This document shows positions 24,391 through 32,900 of a stretch of 64,000 nucleotides of DNA, in pieces (the stretch's first letter is position 1; every line of letters starts with the position of its first letter). The stretch is taken from contig NZ_CP132942.1 in the NCBI RefSeq assembly GCF_040359615.1, positions 1,612,001 through 1,676,000 on the forward strand, written 5' to 3'. Source of the DNA: Tunturibacter psychrotolerans (GTDB taxonomy: Bacteria; Acidobacteriota; Terriglobia; Terriglobales; Acidobacteriaceae). The translations under genes were made by a program, and so were the position numbers. Below the pieces are notes generated by a model, which worked only from the letters and a program-made list of their open reading frames with translations, did no database searches and was not told the origin of the DNA.

Positions 24391-25070
24391 ATTCTGAACC
24401 GCGTCTGCTAGAAGTTCGGAAGAACGTTCTTAAACAAAATGACATAGTTGCGCGCGCCCTGCGAGACAGATTTCGTGCCCAAGGAACATTTGTCGTGAGT
24501 CTCGTCTCAAGTCCCGGCGCGGGCAAGACTACCTTTCTCGAAAAGACTTTGACACTGCTCAAGCCGCATTGTCGTGTAGCTGCTCTGGTCGGAGACCTGG
24601 CGACGGAGAATGATGCGCTGCGGCTGGCGCGCAGTGGGGCGCCGGTTAGGCAAATCACGACCGGAACGCTCTGCCACCTAGAGGCGGCCATGGTCGAACA
24701 TGCGTTGGAGGACTGGCGTCTTGGCCAACTCGATCTTCTCTTCATAGAAAACGTGGGCAACCTGGTTTGCCCCGCATCCTATGACCTGGGGGAAGATCTC
24801 CGCCTTGTGCTACTTTCCGTAACGGAAGGCGAGGACAAGCCGCTTAAATACCCAACCATCTTCAATAGCGCTGATGCAGCGGTGATCACTAAGGTCGACC
24901 TGGCAACCGCAGTCGAGTTCGACGAACTGGCGGCGAACGCAAACATCCAGGCGGTACGCCCCGGGATGAATATCTTCAAAGTCTCGGCGAAGACGAATGA
25001 GGGAATGGACGGATTCTTGCAATTCCTTGCGCAGGCGCGGGAGCGAAGTCTACAAAAGACCCCCGCGTAG
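24387..25070 (+). CDS. hypB: GTPase HypB for nickel insertion
   Basis: 227 residues. SIMIBI-class GTPase with the P-loop SSPGAGKTTF, GDLATENDA, the metal-site region GTLCHLEAAMV, IENVGNLVCPASYDLGE and the base-recognition TKVDLA. It lacks the N-terminal His-rich stretch and the CxxCGC high-affinity Ni site of E. coli HypB, so it should act as GTPase and Ni transfer factor without Ni storage. Its start overlaps the hypA stop. It is the last large gene of the hyp operon. Confidence 0.95.
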   Translation: MNSEPRLLEVRKNVLKQNDIVARALRDRFRAQGTFVVSLVSSPGAGKTTFLEKTLTLLKPHCRVAALVGDLATENDALRLARSGAPVRQITTGTLCHLEAAMVEHALEDWRLGQLDLLFIENVGNLVCPASYDLGEDLRLVLLSVTEGEDKPLKYPTIFNSADAAVITKVDLATAVEFDELAANANIQAVRPGMNIFKVSAKTNEGMDGFLQFLAQARERSLQKTPA

Positions 25071-25122
25071 ACGTCAGTACGCTGAAATGCATCGAAGCAA
25101 ACAGTATGACGAGGTGATCGAC

Positions 25123-25224
25123 ATGATGAAACTTATAGCTGCTGCTGCGGGAATCGGAGCAATCGTGGTGATGATTTTGATTGCTCCCGACATCTCCCGC
25201 TATATGAGAATCCGGTCCATGTGA
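25123..25224 (+). CDS. Tiny membrane protein (DUF6893-like) closing the hydrogenase locus
   Basis: 33 residues, MMKLIAAAAGIGAIVVMI followed by LIAPDISRYMRIRSM. It is one transmembrane span with a short basic tail, and the tail repeats the pattern seen at the end of the protein at 16910-17125. The leader gaggtgatcgac fits the ATG at 25123; an ATG at 25087 would add 12 charged residues. The size and tail recall DUF6893 small proteins linked to group 1h hydrogenases. Likely membrane tether or assembly factor (inference). Confidence 0.65.
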   Translation: MMKLIAAAAGIGAIVVMILIAPDISRYMRIRSM

Positions 25225-25360
25225 AAGTGCATGATTCGCAGGATGGTGATCAGAATACAGAACCGCGCAGCGTCCTGCCTGAAGTATTACCGAACTCTTA
25301 CTTGCGCACCCTAGCCACACGTCATGCCGGGCGTTAGCCTCGAACGAGAGGCAAGCATGC

Positions 25361-26281
25361 ATGGCGACTGTTGCAGCAAGACTACAAAAAACTGATACAC
25401 CCGAACTCGTCGTGGTCCAGGCTGAGTCGAACGAGTTCAACTGGGTATTTTTTGCTGTTATCGCAGCGTTTCACCTGGGGGCTCTGGCGGCGTTGTTTTT
25501 CTTCCGTTGGTCTTCGGTCGCCATATTCCTCGGGATGTGGCTGCTCGGTCAGAACGTGGGGATTGCAATCAGCTATCACCGCCAGCTCACGCATCGCAGT
25601 TTCACCACGCCTAAATGGTTGGAGTATGCCATGGCGATCTGTGGAACCATGGCGCTGCAGGGCAGTCCTACCTACTGGGTCGCCGTGCATCGCATGCATC
25701 ATCAGTACACTGACAAGCCTGGCGATCCGCATTCTCCCCGCGATGGTAAGTGGTGGTCCCATATGGGTTGGATCCTTCGCGGTTCAATTCATAGCGAAAC
25801 GACCAGGCTTTCCCAATACGCTCCAGATCTGGAACGCGACCGTTTCTATCGCTGGCTGGCTGTGTGGCACTGGATTCCGATCACCCTGACCGGCATCGCT
25901 TTGCTCAGTGTGGGCACGACTCTCGGCGGGTGGAGAATGGGGGTCTCGTGGCTGCTCTGGGGCGTGTTTTTGAGGATTACCATCGGCTTCCACACGACGT
26001 GGCTGGTCAATTCAGCAACTCATCTTTGGGGTTCACGCCGCTTCAAGACGCGCGACGACTCAACCAATAGCTGGTGGGTTGCGTTGTTGACAGGGGGCGA
26101 AGGTTGGCACAACAATCACCACGCTCATCCCGTATCTGCGAACCACGGGATGGCCTGGTGGGAGTTGGATTTCAACTACTGGGGTATCAAACTGCTGTCC
26201 TTGGTTGGGCTGGCGAAGAGCGTGAAAGTGACCCGCCTCTCCGCGACACCTTCACGTCTGAAACAGTCGCCACTCGAGTAA
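25361..26281 (+). CDS. Acyl-CoA/fatty-acid desaturase
   Basis: 306 residues with four hydrophobic segments and the three His boxes of membrane desaturases: HRQLTH (about 75-80), HRMHH (about 110-114) and HNNHH (about 248-252). This is the delta-9 acyl-CoA desaturase pattern, which uses a di-iron site and O2. The ATG at 25361 has gagagg 13 bases before it. A hairpin GCCTC-N6-GAGGC at 25336-25351 sits in the leader. It follows the hydrogenase locus after 136 bases and is probably an independent gene. Confidence 0.92.
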   Translation: MATVAARLQKTDTPELVVVQAESNEFNWVFFAVIAAFHLGALAALFFFRWSSVAIFLGMWLLGQNVGIAISYHRQLTHRSFTTPKWLEYAMAICGTMALQGSPTYWVAVHRMHHQYTDKPGDPHSPRDGKWWSHMGWILRGSIHSETTRLSQYAPDLERDRFYRWLAVWHWIPITLTGIALLSVGTTLGGWRMGVSWLLWGVFLRITIGFHTTWLVNSATHLWGSRRFKTRDDSTNSWWVALLTGGEGWHNNHHAHPVSANHGMAWWELDFNYWGIKLLSLVGLAKSVKVTRLSATPSRLKQSPLE

Positions 26282-26293
26282 CACCCTCACTGA

Positions 26294-27025
26294 TCAGATC
26301 TGTGCTGTTCCGCCATCTACGAACAGTTCGATGCCGTTGACGAAACTTGAATCGTCAGAAGCAAGAAAGAGCGCTACGGTGGCGATCTCTTCCGGGCGAC
26401 CGATTTCACCGCGTGGGACGAGCGTCTTAAAGTACTCTTTCGCGTCGGGCCCAAGAGGATCGAGGATTGGAGTGTCGATCGTCCCTGGGCTGAGGACGTT
26501 GACGCGAATCTTACGATCCTTGAGGTCATTGAGCCAGGTTCGAGCGAAAGAGCGTACCGCGGCTTTGCTGGCGCTGTAGACGCCGAAGGCCGGGATGCCC
26601 TTGATGCTGGCGATAGAGCCGTTCAAGAAGATGGAACCGCCATCGGTAAACAGCGGAAGAGCCTTCTGCACAGTGAAGAGTGTGCCACGCACGTTTAGAT
26701 CGAAGGTCTTATCGAAGTGCTCTTCAGTGACTTCGCCGATCTTGGCGAACTCTCCCTGGCCTGCGCTCGCGAAGAGTACGTCGATCTTTCCTTTCTCCGT
26801 CTTGACCGTCTCGTACAGGCGGTCGAGGTCGGCAAGGTTTGCTGCGTCGCCCTGGACACCAGTCACGTTCTTGCCGATTGCCTTGACTGCTTCATCGAGC
26901 TTGTCCTGGCGGCGGCCGGTGATGAAGACATATGCGCCCTCTTTGACGAAGAGTTTTGCCGTGGCTAACGCCATGCCTGACGTAGCCGCTGTGATGACTG
27001 CTACTTTTCCATCTAACTTACCCAT
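26294..27025 (-). CDS. Short-chain dehydrogenase/reductase (SDR)
   Basis: 243 residues, classical SDR. The cofactor-binding motif is changed to [12 protein letters not shown] in place of TGxxxGIG, then comes the active-site Tyr/Lys pair YSASKAAV and the end VDGGTAQI. The catalytic Ser lies in NGSIASIKG. The ATG whose first base is 27025 has aggaagga upstream and removes a long unlikely N-terminal extension. It lies downstream of, and on the same strand as, a second SDR gene, 68 bases away, so the two are probably co-transcribed. Confidence 0.9.
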   Translation of the reverse strand: MGKLDGKVAVITAATSGMALATAKLFVKEGAYVFITGRRQDKLDEAVKAIGKNVTGVQGDAANLADLDRLYETVKTEKGKIDVLFASAGQGEFAKIGEVTEEHFDKTFDLNVRGTLFTVQKALPLFTDGGSIFLNGSIASIKGIPAFGVYSASKAAVRSFARTWLNDLKDRKIRVNVLSPGTIDTPILDPLGPDAKEYFKTLVPRGEIGRPEEIATVALFLASDDSSFVNGIELFVDGGTAQI

Positions 27026-27093
27026 GTCGTTTATCCTTCCTGTTAGTGAATCGAATTGGTATTGGCTGGAATGTGAGAGGAACCTTGCGGGGG

Positions 27094-27840
27094 TTAGCGG
27101 AGACCGCCGCCAGTGATGACGCGTTCGCCGGTGATCCACTTCGCGTCGTCGGACGCAAAGAAGGTAACGACAGAGGCGATATCGTCTACGCGGCCAGCGC
27201 GGCCCAGGGGAGTTTGCGCGACGAGAGCTTTCTCGAAGTCGGAACCTATAAAGCCTGCGGTTTGCGTACCTTCGGTATCAACGATGCCCGGGTTGACGGA
27301 GTTGACGCGGATCTTCCTCGCGCCGAGTTCCTTGGCGAGGACGCCGGTTATGGCATCGAGCGCACCTTTGGTGCCGGTGTACACTGCGCTGTTGGGAGGG
27401 GTGAGGCTGCTAACGCCAGACCCTATGTTGATGACGCTAGCTCCTTCACCGAAATGCTTGACGGCCGCCCGGGTGGTGAGAAGAACGCCGAGCACGTTGA
27501 TGTTGAAGATTTTGTGGAACTGCTCTTCTGTAACATCTTCGATAGCGGAGAACTCGTATACGCCGGAGTTATTGACGAGAATGTCGAGACGACCGTAGTT
27601 CTTGATCGCCGCGTCGATGATACCCTGCGCCTCCACAGATTTCGAGACGTCTCCACCGACGGCTACTGCTTTACCGCCTGCAGCGGTGATCGCGGCAACA
27701 ACCGTGTCCGCACCAGACTTGCTGGAGGCGTAGTTGACGACGACGGATGCGCCTTCAGCGGCGAGCGATTTGGCGATTGCGGCTCCGATACCCTTGGATG
27801 CGCCTGTGACGACTGCTACTTTACCTTTTAGCTTGCTCAT
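27094..27840 (-). CDS. Short-chain dehydrogenase/reductase (SDR)
   Basis: 248 residues, classical SDR close to 3-oxoacyl-reductase/glucose-dehydrogenase-like enzymes. It has [11 protein letters not shown] for NAD(P), NNSGVYEF, catalytic Ser in [16 protein letters not shown] for Tyr/Lys and a final ITGGGLR. Substrate unknown. Divergent from the ArsR-like regulator at 27990, with which it shares a 149-base promoter region containing a perfect inverted repeat. Confidence 0.93.
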   Translation of the reverse strand: MSKLKGKVAVVTGASKGIGAAIAKSLAAEGASVVVNYASSKSGADTVVAAITAAGGKAVAVGGDVSKSVEAQGIIDAAIKNYGRLDILVNNSGVYEFSAIEDVTEEQFHKIFNINVLGVLLTTRAAVKHFGEGASVINIGSGVSSLTPPNSAVYTGTKGALDAITGVLAKELGARKIRVNSVNPGIVDTEGTQTAGFIGSDFEKALVAQTPLGRAGRVDDIASVVTFFASDDAKWITGERVITGGGLR

Positions 27841-27936
27841 TACTGTTTTCCTCTTGGATTAAATTCTTTCGAGCTGCTTGCTGTCCGCAGGTTTCGGCTG
27901 CTGGGGAATAGATTACAGTTGATGGCAGATTGATTC

Positions 27937-27969
27937 ATTAGTTCCGAATTTATGTACTATTGAACTAAT
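27937..27969. promoter_or_regulatory. Perfect inverted repeat, candidate operator between SDR and ArsR-like genes
   Basis: Arms ATTAGTTC (27937-27944) and GAACTAAT (27962-27969) are exact reverse complements, 25 bases centre to centre, in an AT-rich stretch of the divergent promoter region. The spacing is about 2.5 helical turns, so two dimers or one wide dimer could bind. It fits autoregulation by the ArsR-like protein. Confidence 0.55.
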
Positions 27970-27989
27970 TGCTGAAGAAGACTATCCTG

Positions 27990-28388
27990 GTGTTCGTGAG
28001 ACCGCTATTTCACCCCTCGGTTCAGGACGTTACGGTTGAAGCGATCCTTCATGCCTTGTCTGATCCAGTGCGTGTGGCGATCTATGCCGATATCGTAGGA
28101 CAGGATTGCACGCACAACTGTGTTGCGTTTTCGAATATCAGCGAAACGCCGATACCGAAATCAACGCTTTCGCAACACTTCAAAATCCTTCGTGAAGCAG
28201 GTCTGATTCGGGGAGAACGTCACGGTGTAGAGATGCACAACACCTCTCGTTGTGCGGAGATCGATAAACGCTTTCCGGGCTTGATTGGGGCTATTGTTGC
28301 AGCGCACAAGATTCAGTTGGCATATGAAGCACGGCTTACTAAAGCGACTAAGCGAAAGTCTGTCCAGCGAATTGCGAGAAGCAGATAG
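27990..28388 (+). CDS. ArsR-like winged-helix transcriptional regulator
   Basis: 132 residues. A winged HTH begins after FHPSVQDVTVEAILHALSDP and includes the recognition segment PKSTLSQHFKILREAGLI and wing RGERHGVEMHN. Three cysteines, two of them in QDCTHNC and one in TSRC, could sense oxidants, electrophiles or metal, though no classic ArsR metal box is seen. Start choice is uncertain: the TTG at 27969 lies inside the inverted repeat, while the GTG at 27990 (gaagaag upstream) and the GTG at 27996 both keep the conserved domain. Likely controls the divergent SDR pair. Confidence 0.8.
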   Translation: MFVRPLFHPSVQDVTVEAILHALSDPVRVAIYADIVGQDCTHNCVAFSNISETPIPKSTLSQHFKILREAGLIRGERHGVEMHNTSRCAEIDKRFPGLIGAIVAAHKIQLAYEARLTKATKRKSVQRIARSR

Positions 28389-28410
28389 GCAGCGCTCACT
28401 CCGGATAGAG

Positions 28411-29724
28411 CTATTTATCGCGACCTTTTAGGTGAGGCGAACAAGCGTCTGAAAATGGATTGACCAGGAACGTACCTGCGATTCCAGAGACAAGGATTGT
28501 TCCGTCGGAGTTGAAATGGGCGAGGCGAAACTCTTCCTCTGGAAGATCATTGAGCCTTCTCCACCTCTGGCCACTGTCTTCGCTTGTGTATACGCCTGTG
28601 AGCGAGGTGACGACCTCGCGGGTGGGCTTTGACGGGTCTACCTCGATGCTGTAAGCGCGAAGGTTGGAACCTGCCTCATCTGTCGTTCTATGCAAAAGAA
28701 AGCTCGCGTTGGTCACTCTTCTCACGGTGCCGGGGCCTGTCGGGTTATAGACCCCCCAACAGGCTGCCAGATGAAGACCTCCCACGACAGTCATTCCATG
28801 GATCGCAGAGTCTGGGCCTACTCCCTCGATGCGGCTCCATTTGTTCGTGTGCAGATTGAGAAGGTACACCTGATCGCCGGTTCCCACGTAGAGGAAGCCT
28901 GGTTCTACTTTCCTTGAATCATCGAATTGCATGGAGAGGATGTCCATGTCGGTTGGAAGACGGGGGAGGAGTCCATCTTCGATCCATGAACCATCCACAT
29001 CTTTGTGGTAGCTAAAGATCTGTGGGTCGAGGTCAAAGTAGCCATAGCCAACGATGAGACGCCTTCCGTCTGCCGTCATCTCAACGGCGTTTGCTCTCAC
29101 GGGGTCGCCGGCCCTCTTCGGAATCGGAACCTTGGGGGGTAAAGGAGAAACCCGCGGACCCGTAATAGCTTTCACGAAAGTATCAGACGTTCCTGACTGG
29201 GGAAAGACCTGAAAGGCACCCCGTTGAGTCGTGATCACAAAGTAGGTTCCACCGGGAGACACGCTGAAACCGTTGCGCAGTCCCTCTCCTATCTTTGCGT
29301 CGAAATATTGGGGACCTACCCTTGCGACTTGAGTCCATGTCGCGCCCCCATTGGTTGATTGTGATATGTACATGGCTCGATCATGTGGCGGAACCTCACC
29401 GCTAAGATCCGCTGTGAGACCCCATATAACGTCAGGGTCTTCAGCGTAGGGATCAGGATCGCTGGCAATAGCTTCGATAAAATCACTAGCAAACTGGTGA
29501 CTTCCTGGGAGGCTTGTCACTCGATGAACGCGACAGCTGTCCATGTCACCTTTTAGATCGTCATTGCTCTTCTCAGGAGACGATGATGAGCCGGCAACGA
29601 TGGAATGATTCGGTGCAGGAGTTTGAGGTTGTAGAATCTGTCCCCACCCGAGTAGCAGAACGGCCATCAACAAGAATGGGCTTCTGATGTTGAGAACGGC
29701 CCGACATGTATATGTGTGTGCCAT
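28411..29724 (-). CDS. Secreted BNR/Asp-box-type beta-propeller protein
   Basis: 437 residues with an N-terminal hydrophobic signal (LLMAVLLLGWGQIL) and then a repeat-rich beta protein. Asp-box-like turns such as STNGGATW and SEDSGQRW are characteristic of sialidase/VPS10/photosynthesis-assembly-type propellers. Catalytic sialidase residues (RIP, Arg triad) were not recognised, so a binding role is more likely than glycosidase activity. It ends 22 bases from the convergent ArsR-like gene and lies downstream of the FGE-like gene on the same strand (157-base gap). Confidence 0.7.
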   Translation of the reverse strand: MAHTYTCRAVLNIRSPFLLMAVLLLGWGQILQPQTPAPNHSIVAGSSSSPEKSNDDLKGDMDSCRVHRVTSLPGSHQFASDFIEAIASDPDPYAEDPDVIWGLTADLSGEVPPHDRAMYISQSTNGGATWTQVARVGPQYFDAKIGEGLRNGFSVSPGGTYFVITTQRGAFQVFPQSGTSDTFVKAITGPRVSPLPPKVPIPKRAGDPVRANAVEMTADGRRLIVGYGYFDLDPQIFSYHKDVDGSWIEDGLLPRLPTDMDILSMQFDDSRKVEPGFLYVGTGDQVYLLNLHTNKWSRIEGVGPDSAIHGMTVVGGLHLAACWGVYNPTGPGTVRRVTNASFLLHRTTDEAGSNLRAYSIEVDPSKPTREVVTSLTGVYTSEDSGQRWRRLNDLPEEEFRLAHFNSDGTILVSGIAGTFLVNPFSDACSPHLKGRDK

Positions 29725-29881
29725 GACCGGAACACCAGGTTATAACACCAATTATGTCCTTACTTGTGGTCGATGAGTGCCAAGCCTAACTTCGCCAACT
29801 GGAAATTTACAAACCGCTTGACTCACGATTGGCGAACGAAGGCCATTTACCTGGTGATCTGCAAAGCGTGTGGCATTGCAG

Positions 29882-31174
29882 TTAGTTTCTGTGTGGCGCA
29901 TGATTCTCCGGCTCTTTTTGTGCCGTCTCCCACTGTTGAACCGACATCACGCAACGAAACCCTAAATGATTGGTACCCGTATCGACGTCGCCTTTGCCGC
30001 GTGTGCCTACGATGTAGCGCGAACAGTATTGGTCAGTGCAGAGAAAGGAGCCTCCGCGCTGCGCCTTCTTTGAATGGCCAGGCTCCGAAGGATCGTAGGC
30101 GGAGTCGGGTCCCTGCGGATTGCGCGCGACGCCGTCAGCTTCGAGCTTTTGATAGTAGTCGGGGCGATACCAATCGCTGGTCCACTGCCATACATTTCCT
30201 GCCATGTCGAAGAGACCGTATCTATTTGGAGGAAACTTCGCGACAGGAGCGATTCCAGAGTATCCATCCTCTCCTGTGTCTTTATCAGGAAAATGACCCT
30301 CATGAGTATTGGCCATCCATTTGCCTTTGGGACGGAACTCATTACCCCAGACATAAGGCTTACCTGCAAGGCCGCCGCGAGCGGCGAACTCCCATTCAGC
30401 TTCCGTGGGAAGACGCTTACCTGCCCATTTCGCGTAGGCAAGAGCATCCTCATAGGCGATGTGGACAGCGGGGTAGTTCGCTTTACCGATGATGCTGGTC
30501 TTCGGACCGAGGGGATGACGCCAATTTGCGCCGGGTACATAGGTCCACCACTGAAAGTAGTCGTTGAGGGGGACGGGGTGATCTGGCGGAGCAAAGATTA
30601 CTGATCCTGCCACCAGGTTCTCCGGCGGGGCACCGGGAAAATCTTCCGCGCGTGGCTTTCTCTCCGCGACTGTGACGTAGCCGGTTGCTTTCACGAACGC
30701 TTCAAATTGAGCATTCGTGACATCGGTCTTATCCATGAAGAATCCGTCAACGTAGACGCGATGGACCGGACGGGAATCAAGTGTGGCCTTCATCCCCACA
30801 TCGTCCATGTCCGGCGGATTCTGTGCGCCCATGGAGAACTCTCCGCCAGAAATCCATGCCATGCCTTGTGGAGCTTTCGCGGGGGGAGATGTGGTGTTTG
30901 GGGTAGTGGGCCCGAAGGCGACCACGTTCATTGCAGGAGCAGAGGACTTCTGGGGCGGAGTTGCTGCCGTGCTCGCTGCCGATGCTGCAACTTCGTTCGT
31001 GTCGGGCGATGTCGCAGCAGAGACAGGAAGCTTTACCTGAAAGCTCCCTGAGTGTTTATAAACCGCAATACATGCGCTAACTGCCAACGCAATAACCAAG
31101 CCCGAGATCCAAAACGCCCTGGCCGATCTCTCTTCTACCTGCCTCTTTTTGGTCGAGGCCACTCGCGTCTTCAT
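29882..31174 (-). CDS. Formylglycine-generating-enzyme-like (SUMF1 family) protein, membrane anchored
   Basis: 430 residues. The basic N-terminus and one hydrophobic span (about 22-42) suggest an inner-membrane anchor, followed by an Ala/Pro/Thr-rich linker and the FGE-sulfatase domain (about 100-410). That domain starts GMAWISGGEFSMG and contains KRLPTEAEWEFAARGG, FDMAGNVWQWTSDW and the C-terminal RGGSFLC. Two cysteines four apart (Cys379 and Cys384, in SFLCTDQYCSRY) match the Cu-binding active-site pair of true FGE, so activity is plausible. The likely client is the sulfatase at 37565-39157, 6.4 kb away on the same strand. Confidence 0.88.
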   Translation of the reverse strand: MKTRVASTKKRQVEERSARAFWISGLVIALAVSACIAVYKHSGSFQVKLPVSAATSPDTNEVAASAASTAATPPQKSSAPAMNVVAFGPTTPNTTSPPAKAPQGMAWISGGEFSMGAQNPPDMDDVGMKATLDSRPVHRVYVDGFFMDKTDVTNAQFEAFVKATGYVTVAERKPRAEDFPGAPPENLVAGSVIFAPPDHPVPLNDYFQWWTYVPGANWRHPLGPKTSIIGKANYPAVHIAYEDALAYAKWAGKRLPTEAEWEFAARGGLAGKPYVWGNEFRPKGKWMANTHEGHFPDKDTGEDGYSGIAPVAKFPPNRYGLFDMAGNVWQWTSDWYRPDYYQKLEADGVARNPQGPDSAYDPSEPGHSKKAQRGGSFLCTDQYCSRYIVGTRGKGDVDTGTNHLGFRCVMSVQQWETAQKEPENHAPHRN

Positions 31175-31740
31175 GTGTAACCTCTAACTTACTTCTGGAC
31201 CACACTTGGTCATGCCCGTTGAAAAGCGTCGTCGCCCTGTGTCTTGGCCTCCACGCCGACCTGTCGCTCATAGCAAAGTCCAAGCCGAGGTGCAATCAGG
31301 ATTCGATCGTACATTGTGCTTCAGGATGCACCTCCACACAAGCAAAAGACTTCTTTTAAGAATCAGCGCAAACGCCCGGGTCGGATCGACTTGCTGAAAG
31401 AATCTTCGAGTCTGGATATATTTGCCTGGAAGACCGACTGGCCATCAAACAGGAGCGCAGTGATATGATCCGCCGCGTACAAAGGCGAAATTTATCGTAT
31501 ACAAAGCCTTTTCTATTGGCAAGCTAGATAACTCAAACTGCCTGCTGCAGAAACAAGCTCCACTAGTCTCTTATGCAGCCGACTGTTAGTTGACGCACGG
31601 TTCTGAAGAACCTGAAATCGAAGGGCAACCTGACATCCGGGAACAAGCATCTCGTTCCCCAAAGTTAGGCATAGAATCGGCTCTTCGCATCTCGATTCCG
31701 TAAGTAGGCACGGACTAAGCTGGCGCAGCAGAGGACCTCT
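31175..31740. other. 566-base divergent intergenic region
   Basis: Lies between the divergent FGE-like and DUF481 genes and has no supported gene. It holds a 6-bp hairpin GGGAAC-N9-GTTCCC at 31639-31659 and an AAAGGC...GCCTTT repeat near 31482-31514, in an AT-richer stretch that probably contains the promoters. The DUF481 ribosome binding site agagga lies just before 31741. Confidence 0.4.
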
Positions 31741-32841
31741 ATGACCTATCGCATAAAATATTTCTCTCGGATAACCGAGATACAGCGGTTCGACCGCAAC
31801 GCGCGCAGGGTTTTCCAAAGATGGATGGCTTTGTTCCTTCTCGCGCCATGTGTCGCGATGGCGAGCAGCCGCACCAAGACGGACACCGTCTACATGCGCA
31901 ACGGCGATAAAATTACAGGCGAAATCCAGTCTCTTGCGCAGGGGCAGCTGAGCGTCAAGCCCAAATATACAAGTACCGCTTTCGTCATCGACTGGTCTGA
32001 GGTGGATCATCTGGAAAGTACGCAGGACTTTGTTATTGCCGATCCTGAGGGGAAGTTATACACCGGGGCCCTTGGCAAGGGCGCAGGAGACCGCACTCTG
32101 TCGATCGACAAAGGCAACACAGTAACATTGCCACTTGATTCGGTAATCCAGATAAACGAGCTTGGAGAGACCTTTCTGAAACGCATGCGCGGGGACTTCG
32201 ACGTGGGCTCGAGTTTCGCGAAATCGAACGGACAGAAGAACCTGACCGTTCAAGGAGATTTGGGCTACCAATCGAAAGAGCATCTGTTCTCCCTGGATAC
32301 AAGCTCTCAGTTCTCGAGCCAGAAAGAAACCTCTGACACCAACGAGACTACGGCCAAGATTGCCATCTTCCAGCAACTGCGCAAATCGAATTGGTATGGC
32401 GGTGGGTTGACGAATTTTCTATCAAGTACGGAGCAACAGATCGCGCTTCGCTCCACTCTCGGAGGCGGAGTAGCGAATCGTCTCATATTCACGAACCGCA
32501 CTAATCTGACAGCTATGGCTGGACTCGCCTTCACGGTTGAGCGGGACGCTGAAGGTGCCGTAAGCACCGCGCGGACCAAGGCTTTGGACTCTGCCTTCGC
32601 AGCGCAGTTCTCAACATTTCGATTCGATTCGACGACTTTTAATACTACTGTCTGGCTCTATCCGAGCATTACATCGGCTGGCCGTGTGCGGATGACCTTG
32701 AATCAGGACATCTACCACAAATTTTTAGGTGACTTTTATGTCCGTGTCAGCTTTTACGACAACTACGATAACCGTCCGGTTGTGGGTGCGCCGTCAAATA
32801 ATCTTGGCGCGACCTCAACCGTAGGGTGGTCGTTTCATTAG
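31741..32841 (+). CDS. DUF481-family outer-membrane-type beta-barrel protein
   Basis: 366 residues. A signal-like segment (MALFLLAPCVAMASS, around residues 29-43) is followed by a small beta domain, VYMRNGDKITGEIQSL, common at the start of these proteins. A DUF481-type barrel with alternating strands then runs to the final aromatic GWSFH. Likely exported to the outer membrane; function unknown. The next gene (MscS type) follows after 59 bases, so co-expression is likely. Confidence 0.8.
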   Translation: MTYRIKYFSRITEIQRFDRNARRVFQRWMALFLLAPCVAMASSRTKTDTVYMRNGDKITGEIQSLAQGQLSVKPKYTSTAFVIDWSEVDHLESTQDFVIADPEGKLYTGALGKGAGDRTLSIDKGNTVTLPLDSVIQINELGETFLKRMRGDFDVGSSFAKSNGQKNLTVQGDLGYQSKEHLFSLDTSSQFSSQKETSDTNETTAKIAIFQQLRKSNWYGGGLTNFLSSTEQQIALRSTLGGGVANRLIFTNRTNLTAMAGLAFTVERDAEGAVSTARTKALDSAFAAQFSTFRFDSTTFNTTVWLYPSITSAGRVRMTLNQDIYHKFLGDFYVRVSFYDNYDNRPVVGAPSNNLGATSTVGWSFH

Positions 32842-32900
32842 GTTTAGGATGGATGGGATCTGGTAGCCCGGTATCAGCGATTCGCATTTATCGAGGAGCC

